DNA of 64,000 nt from Typhlomys cinereus (taxonomy: Eukaryota; Chordata; Mammalia; Rodentia; Platacanthomyidae). The notes under the pieces are model-generated. The model ran no database searches. It was not told the DNA's origin and worked only from the letters and a program-made list of their open reading frames with translations. Below are positions 58,231 through 64,000 of the stretch, one piece after another (the stretch's first letter is position 1; every line of letters begins with the position of its first letter). Where the stretch lies: the NCBI GenBank assembly GCA_023101885.1, contig JALPQD010000075.1:6514630-6578629 (forward strand), read 5' to 3'. A program made the position numbers and the translations under genes.

Positions 58231-59950
58231 GTAAGTTGACCCTGGGCGGCCTCCCTGGTGCCCAGGCCTCCCTGAGAATCCCTGGCAGGAGGCCAGAGAG
58301 GGCTGGGCCTCAGCCAGTACAGGCATGGGGCCCAAGAAGAAATATTGGTCTTCCTGAAATGGAAATACAAGGGACAGAAATGCTTAAATTAACACTCCAA
58401 CAAGTGTGTTTCCCCCGTGGTTTCTTTTTAGACAATTTCTTGTTTAGGCTTTGCGTAGCCTCTGCTGGGCGCGTCGATGCTTTGTCAGGCGTTAATAATG
58501 CTTCATATTAGTTCCTGGGCATTGGCTTTTATACTCAGGGTTCTTTTCCCCGCGTAGGTGAGTGTAGAAAGCCTAACGCTTTCAAGTCCCTTACTGAATA
58601 GAAAAAATAGATAATTTCTAAACTTAAAATAAGCCTTTGGAGATGGTGCTAAATTCACTTTTTTTTTTTTTTGCCCTACTGTTTATATTCTTTTAAAAAT
58701 AATGTAGATGTAGCCATTATTTTTGCACTTTCAAAAATACGAAGCCTATTTCCATGAAAGTAAAGGAATTTTAACTGAAAGTGACATCAGGCCATCGTGC
58801 TTGCTCCAGTGCCTAGCTGTGTGTCCCTAGTGTCATAAGCACAGTAATGCAGAGCATGTTATGAACAACCAATCTGAATTCTTGGGTCTCAGGTTTTCCT
58901 TTATTATTAATCAAGAATCGTGCATTCATGTGTTGGTTGAAATAATTCAGAATACAGGGCTGAGAGGAGACCATCACCCACCTCTTGTGCTGCGGGTGGA
59001 CAGCTGCTGGTGGCTGCTCTGAAGCCCGATTCCGGAGCCACTTTTCTATGGGGATTAAAGCGTAAGGCTTAGTTATATGCTCAGGGTTTAGGTTTCACGA
59101 GCATCTCCCACGTGCCTGACTTCTCCCATTTGCTCCTGTCTCACATGGGGGAAAGAATGCCGCCACCACGCCTCATGAAAGCCCTGAAACATTTGGCTGT
59201 GGAGCCCTGGGCAGAACAAGATTGCTTCACTTCGGACTACAGTTGTGATGGGGAGGCCATCAGGACTGGCCAGAAACAAAATGTGGAATGCTGCTGTTAG
59301 TCCATTGTGCTCATAGCGAGGGGCCTCTTGCAGGCTGGGCTTCACTCGGTGTCTCAGGGTTCCTTCAGATCCTTGTATTTCCTACAATCTCTCCTCAGTG
59401 ATTCGGTCCAGAATTCCCCACAAAAATTAAACTTCTCAGGCATCTAAAATACCTGATATCCAAAGATGGAGTGTTTGTAGAGAATCTGCACACATATTCC
59501 TATCCACTTTAGATCTTACTTAGATTGCTTAAGTTTTAAATTTTGGTTATTTGGGCAGTCCAGATCAAAACTCATGCTCCTGTCCCCGCTGGATTATAGC
59601 ACCTCATACAGCGTAAATACTGTGCAGTTATTACTCTGAATTATTTAGGGACAAGTGGCAAGGGAAAGGGATCCATACATGTTCAGTACAGAAGCATTTA
59701 GAAGAAACATTTTTTAGTCCAGGATTGGTCGAATTTGAGATTTTAGACTCTATGGTCTGACTGTAGCTAGTGAATATAAAGGACAAATTGAAAAGGAAAG
59801 GGATAATTTTTCAAACTTATAAAAAACTTTTTGTGTACGTACTGGTTATTGTTGTGTATCTTGTTTTTATGCCTTGTATTTCATGTGGAGAATTTTATCT
59901 GTTATTTCACGTCAGTCCTGGGGCTGCATTATAGAGCTCTACCTAAGACA

Positions 59951-60154
59951 GTGAACTGGGGGAACAGTAGGGCTGGGGAGAATCCTGGCTTCCAGTGGAC
60001 AGTGAACTGGGGGAGCAGCAAGGCTCTTGAGGATCCTGCTCCACCTAAGACAATGAACTGGGGGAGCAGCAGGGCTGTTGAGGATCCTGCTCCACCTAAG
60101 ACAGTGAATTGGGGGAGCAGCAGGGCTGTGGAGAATCCCGGCTTTCAGTGGAGA
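59951..60154 (+). repeat. 51-bp minisatellite, four copies, frame-preserving
   Basis: Units start at 59951, 60002, 60053 and 60104. Each begins with a variant of GTGAACTGGGGGAGCAGCAG, is exactly 51 bases long, and so equals 17 codons. Units 2 and 3 share the tail GATCCTGCTCCACCTAAGAC; units 1 and 4 share a different tail (CCAGTGGA / TTCAGTGGA). A partial tail CTACCTAAGACA precedes unit 1. One plus-strand frame is open through all four units (59831-60181), reading VNWGSSRAVEDPAPPKT and variants. I do not recognise it as part of any protein, and it lies inside an intron. Confidence 0.85.
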
Positions 60155-61302
60155 GAAGTTTATTTTGTTGGTATTGCTTAGTTACCAAGAATATTTTTCA
60201 AAGCATTTCCAAGTGATTTGCAGGTGTTAAAATGTGAGAAGATCCAGTAAAATAATTAAGATTTTGTTTAGTTATTGAAGCTGAGGAACAGAGTCAATTC
60301 CAAAGCAGAGAACGCCTCCCGTCTTCAGGGCATGGTTCTGTTTCTCTGCTCTCATTCATTGAGTTGTTCCTAGTTGTGGCTTTTATTTTCTCTTGCTTTC
60401 TTATGACTCTGCTTTTGGGGGAAGGCTAGAAAAAGTTGTCTGCTGTATCCCCAGAACCCTCTCCAGCATATATTATACGTGCTAGATAATTGGTCAGGAA
60501 GTAAATCCCAGCTTTCAGTAGACGAGAGCAATTTATCTCTTTGGTATTGCCCAGTTACCCAGAATGCTTTTCTTCAGTACAGTGCTCTTTTCAGCAGCAA
60601 CAAGCACAGTACAATGAAAGAAGCATTAACCTTAGATCCAGTAATTGGTCCACTTGCCAACAATTCTGAAAAAAAGTTAAGATAGTAGGTATTGTAGATC
60701 ATAGATTAAAAACAGGCTCATTTTAAGCAATTTCCTGAAGGAAGTGATTGCTACCTTGATTGTCAGAAGTAATTATTGTCTTGGTTATTTGGGTAAATTT
60801 TACTTTCGGATCTCTGTTGATGGGCATCAGCTGTGTGCTCATAGTTATATAATACTCAGATTTGGTTACTGATCAAGCTAGAAAGTTCTTTTAGTCTAGT
60901 CATTGATGTCTCTCTAGGAAGCAGTACGTGTGTATTTGTGTTGATTTTGGTGCCCTAGATAGAAGCTAGACCACATTTAGAGAAGTTGGCTTAGGCTATG
61001 GAAGACAGTGCATGTGAGAAGGTGGGTAGGATGCTGAGTCTGAAACTAACCCTTGCACTGCTTTCCCCACTTTAGAAGATGTGTGAGGAACTGCATTCTC
61101 ACACACTGTGCACATATATATCCCCATAGTGAGATGAAAGCATTAGATTTCTTGATCGATGTGCCACTTAGCTTCGCCAATAAGCTCTACTCCCAACCCA
61201 TCATGAATGCTTTAAAAAAAAGTGGCCCTCTGATACGTATTTGGTCAGTAAAAATTGAAGGTCATACATATGCTAGACATGGACTAAGAGGAAAAGTGGA
61301 AT

Positions 61303-61545
61303 AGAGAGGTGGATGGGAGTTAAACCTCTGCCTTACAAGCAGAAGAACCTGAGTTCATATTTCGTGATCCCATGTTGGTGAAAGTGGTGGCAGCCAGCAC
61401 TTTCGGCCTTGGAAGGTGGAGCCTGGGAAACCCTAGAGCAAAGCCAAAATGAGATAGAGTAATCCAGAATGACTTCCAAAAGTCACCCATGGGCCTCCAC
61501 AGGCACATACAGTGCCCTCTGATACACACAAAGGAGAGAGAGAGA
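61303..61545 (+). repeat. tRNA-derived SINE, older copy
   Basis: AGAGGTGGATGGGAGTTAAA, CCTCTGCCTTACAAGCAGAA, GAACCTGAGTTCATATTTCG, TTGGAAGGTGGAGCCTGGGA and CAGAATGACTTCCAAAAGTC match the elements at 5090 and 6661. Confidence 0.75.
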
Positions 61546-61684
61546 GGAAAAACATATTTCTGTGGCTATAGAGAGCATATAGTATGATAAAAACCAAGTG
61601 AGTAAAGGGTTTGTAGAACCCTGTTATGATCAAACCATGTACAGGGGCTGGTGAGGTATGCAGAAGAGTGTGAATAGTAACGGT

Positions 61685-61885
61685 TGCTTTAGAACATACT
61701 TTACTTGTGTGTGAAAGAGAGAGACTGTGCTCATGCATGCCAGCACATACGAGTAGAAGTCAAAGGACAACTTTGGGAAGTTCTTCCCTTCTGTGCAGGC
61801 TTCGGAGATAGAATTCAGGTTCCCAGGATTTTTCTAGCAGGTGCCTTAATCTCTGACTTGCCTTACTGTTCTGAGCAGAGCTTCT
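61685..61885 (-). repeat. B3-type tRNA SINE, antisense
   Basis: AAGTCAAAGGACAACTTTGG, GAATTCAGGTTCCCAGGATT and GCAGGTGCCTTAATCTCTGA are antisense B3 landmarks. Confidence 0.65.
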
Positions 61886-61913
61886 TAAGCTTTTCCACTG
61901 GGAACTACTTTTT

Positions 61914-62275
61914 TTAATTTATTTTTTCTAGTTTTACAAGCATAGCGAGTACTCATTCCCCTTCCCACCCATTCCCCTTCTCCTCCCTTCTTCAGTCCAT
62001 CCCACTCCCTCCTCCCGGCCATCTGCCTTCATGGACCCCACAGCTCCCTCTGGCCTGTCTACTTTTTTTTTTTTAATTTTTTACTTTGACAAGCATATTG
62101 AGTACTTATCCCTGCTTCCTTCCATTGTGTCTTCCTCCCATCCCTCCTTCAATCCCACCCTCCTGCCTGTCTGCTTCTATGAATCCCAGGGTTGCCCCTG
62201 GCCCATCTACTTCTGTGGGGGTTCAGGCCTCTGTGGCACACCTTTTTGCTCACAAAGTTTTTACATGACGAGTAT
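61914..62275 (-). mobile_element. Two nested L1 3' UTR ends, antisense
   Basis: The first copy runs from TTTTTTCTAGTTTTACAAGC (about 61922) to CTCTGGCCTGTCTAC (62063). It is then cut by a T-run and a second copy: TTGACAAGCATATTGAGTAC (about 62084) through CAATCCCACCCTCCTGCCTG to AGGCCTCTGTGGCACACC. Both match the L1 end at 43188. Confidence 0.75.
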
Positions 62276-62574
62276 ATAGGCACGTAGGATAAGTATGCAA
62301 ATCAAATATTTACTGACAATAAATAAAAATTGCAAGGTAAGTCTTTAGTATGCAAGTCATTTTATGACTTAATAAGGCAAAAACATTGCTTAATAATGAC
62401 ATGGTACTTTATCTAAAATAGTGTAAACAAAAGATAAAGTAATTTTAACAATAACAGGTTAGGAGTGATAGAAAAATACTGAAAGTCTTTCTTTTCTGGA
62501 AACTGATGATATAGTTGTTGGTATAGTGCCTGCCTAATATTCACAAATTCCTGTTGTTGATCCCCCACTTTATA

Positions 62575-62708
62575 AAGCTGGGTGTGGTGGCACTTATAAT
62601 CCTAGCATTCAGCAAGTGGAAGCAGGAGAATCTGAAGTTCATGGTAATCTTTGACTATATAGTTCAAGACTAAGCTGGGATACAAGAGACCCTGTCTCCC
62701 AAAGAGAA
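62575..62708 (+). repeat. B1 SINE
   Basis: GCTGGGTGTGGTGGCACTTA, TAATCCTAGCATTCAGCAAG and GACCCTGTCTCCCAAAGAG are the B1 landmarks. Confidence 0.88.
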
Positions 62709-62712
62709 ATCT

Positions 62713-63133
62713 GTCATGATTATGTACACGTGTCAACTTGATGGTTGAGGGTTTGAACTCTGGGCACATTTGTAGAGAATTAGTAGTTGAGTTGAGCCCA
62801 GAGTGAACCTGAAGGAGATTGTCTAGCTGATGAGGCAGACCCTAGCTCATGGTGGGTGGGACAAGGTCCTGAACAGGTGAATAAAATACAGAGAGTTGGT
62901 TGAGGAAGTTGGCATCCTTGTGTACTCTTAGCCAGACATACTGGTCTGGCAAGTAAGAATTGTCCTTCTCTCAGCCATTATGTGGTGATGGTGTGGCCAG
63001 TTCCCTCAGTCCCTGGTGTTGGTGCATGCTCTCCCTTCAAGCTGGACTAAGAACTGTAATTGTAAGAGAAAATAAATCCCTTGTTCCCTTAAGCAGTTTG
63101 ATGGTGATTTATCAGTACCCATGCAGATACTAC
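62713..63133 (+). mobile_element. 420-bp LTR-like repeat, copy 3
   Basis: GTGTCAACTTGATGGTTGAG, GGTTTGAACTCTGGGCACAT, GCCAGACATACTGGTCTGGC, AATAAATCCCTTGTTCCCTT and TTTATCAGTACCCATGCAG are in the same order as copy 1. Confidence 0.7.
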
Positions 63134-63169
63134 CCCCAATCTCAATCCTCTTGGTTTTGTGGTATGGTT

Positions 63170-63302
63170 TGGTATTTTTTCTGTTGTTCTTTTGACAGGA
63201 TCTCATGATGTAGCTCAGGATGGTCTCCAATTTACTCTATAGTGGAAGCTAACCTCCACTTCCCAAACTGGTATTTCAGGTGCATATCACCACACCAGCT
63301 TC
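63170..63302 (-). repeat. B1-like SINE, antisense
   Basis: GACAGGATCTCATGATGTAG, CTCAGGATGGTCTCCAATTT and TTTCAGGTGCATATCACCAC are antisense B1 landmarks. Confidence 0.75.
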
Positions 63303-64000
63303 GTTTCTGTAAGAGCAGGAAATTTTATATACATTAAAAACATAACAGTTACAACATGCAATAGTCTTGAATTGTAATGTTTTAGGCCATGTTTGTTGGT
63401 ATTGTAGCATGACAGCATGCGGTGCCAAGTGTGCATGCTGTGTCTTCAGAACCAGGGCTGCAGAGAACTTGTTTCCTGGTGCTCCTGGTTTGTCACCGTG
63501 ATGCTCAAATCTGCATGCCTCCTCGCATGACCTTTCTGTGTTCTCTCCCTCTTTCTCTTATAAAGGCACCCAGCACTGGATTTAAGATGCACTCTGAATC
63601 CAGGATGGCCTCATCTCAAGATCTTTATGACATCTGTAAAGACACTGTTTCCAAATAAGGTCAAATAAACAGTTGCTAAGGAATAGAACTTATATTTCAC
63701 CCCACTGTAAACCTCCATCAGGTATATAATGTAGTGCAATTTAGAAAGATACGTGGCCTCCATAGGATTAAGCAAAAGAAAAATTGACATTTCTCAATGG
63801 AGAAAGTTTTTGTTTTAATTTTACCTGGTTATCCTCAAAAGAGAAGAGTTCAGGCCATTTCCTTGAAGATTGGCAATTCTAAAGATACACGATGGATGAC
63901 CCAATCCAAATGCTTGCGACACAGAGAATAACAATAGCTGACACTTGAGAGCTCCTAATGGCACAGTGCTCTGAGCTTCCTGCACATCTTAATCTTTAGT

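Larger units (their letters stand above)
58231..64000 (+). other. WRNIP1: WRNIP1 intron 3, continuing past the window end
   Basis: The GTAAGT donor follows exon 3 and no matching acceptor or exon 4 was recognised up to 64000. The intron holds a 51-bp tandem repeat (59951-60154), a tRNA-type SINE, antisense SINEs, two nested antisense L1 3' ends, B1 elements and an LTR of the 420-bp family. Stretches 58240-59940, 60700-61300 and 63310-64000 show nothing else that I can name. Confidence 0.85.

Noticed and set aside
60479..60685. 68-codon open frame in WRNIP1 intron 3 considered as an exon
   Set aside because: It does not match WRNIP1, and it begins in the diverged duplicate of the minisatellite flank.
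58231..64000. WRNIP1 exon 4
   Set aside because: No acceptor followed by the expected FIEDKAVDTLAYLSDGDAR-type sequence was found before the window end.

Overview
The window is nuclear DNA of a rodent-like mammal. It has sparse exons in a background dense with short interspersed repeats of B1 (7SL-derived), ID and tRNA-derived B2/B3 type, rodent-type L1 3' ends, MaLR-type LTRs, older MIR and L1M relics, and many long (CA)n and (GA)n microsatellites. One tRNA-derived SINE family has very similar copies at about 1-284, 31592-31895 and 38768-39106. Two of these have perfect target-site duplications, so the family was recently active in this lineage. I cannot place the species; the repeat mix suggests a myomorph-type rodent other than mouse or rat.

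Two protein-coding genes are recognised, in the order and divergent orientation I recall for human 6p25.2. WRNIP1 (Werner helicase-interacting protein 1, plus strand) starts in a CpG island at about 53.5-55.0 kb. Its first three coding exons are present: 54079-54861 (UBZ4 finger, acidic linker, start of the AAA+ module through the Walker A lysine), 56632-56823 (rest of Walker A, Walker B) and 57989-58230 (sensor 1 and arginine-finger region). The window ends inside intron 3. MYLK4 (myosin light chain kinase family member 4, minus strand) is represented by one clear exon at 34443-34713 that carries the known N-terminus. I found no kinase-domain exon, so positions 1-34442 are read as MYLK4 intron, and the MYLK4 promoter and any further 5' exons should lie between 34.7 and 53.5 kb.

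Layout: 1-34.4 kb is intron-like, repeat-rich DNA. 34.4-34.7 kb is the MYLK4 exon. 34.7-53.4 kb is MYLK4 upstream/intergenic DNA, with an L1M relic (about 39.6-40.5 kb), an antisense rodent L1 3' UTR (about 43.2-44.2 kb) and a decayed MaLR-type provirus (about 47.5-51.1 kb) that holds nested insertions. 53.5-55.0 kb is the WRNIP1 promoter and exon 1. 55.0-64.0 kb is WRNIP1 introns and exons 2-3, with a 51-bp, four-copy tandem repeat at about 60 kb in intron 3.

No bacterial-type system, CRISPR array or wholly new gene system was found. The most interesting items are the young SINE family, the divergence of WRNIP1 exon 1 compared with the conservation of exons 2-3, the open reading frame upstream of the annotated MYLK4 start, the nested provirus, and the frame-preserving 51-bp minisatellite. 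Repeat family names and comparisons with human or mouse come from memory, not from a database search.
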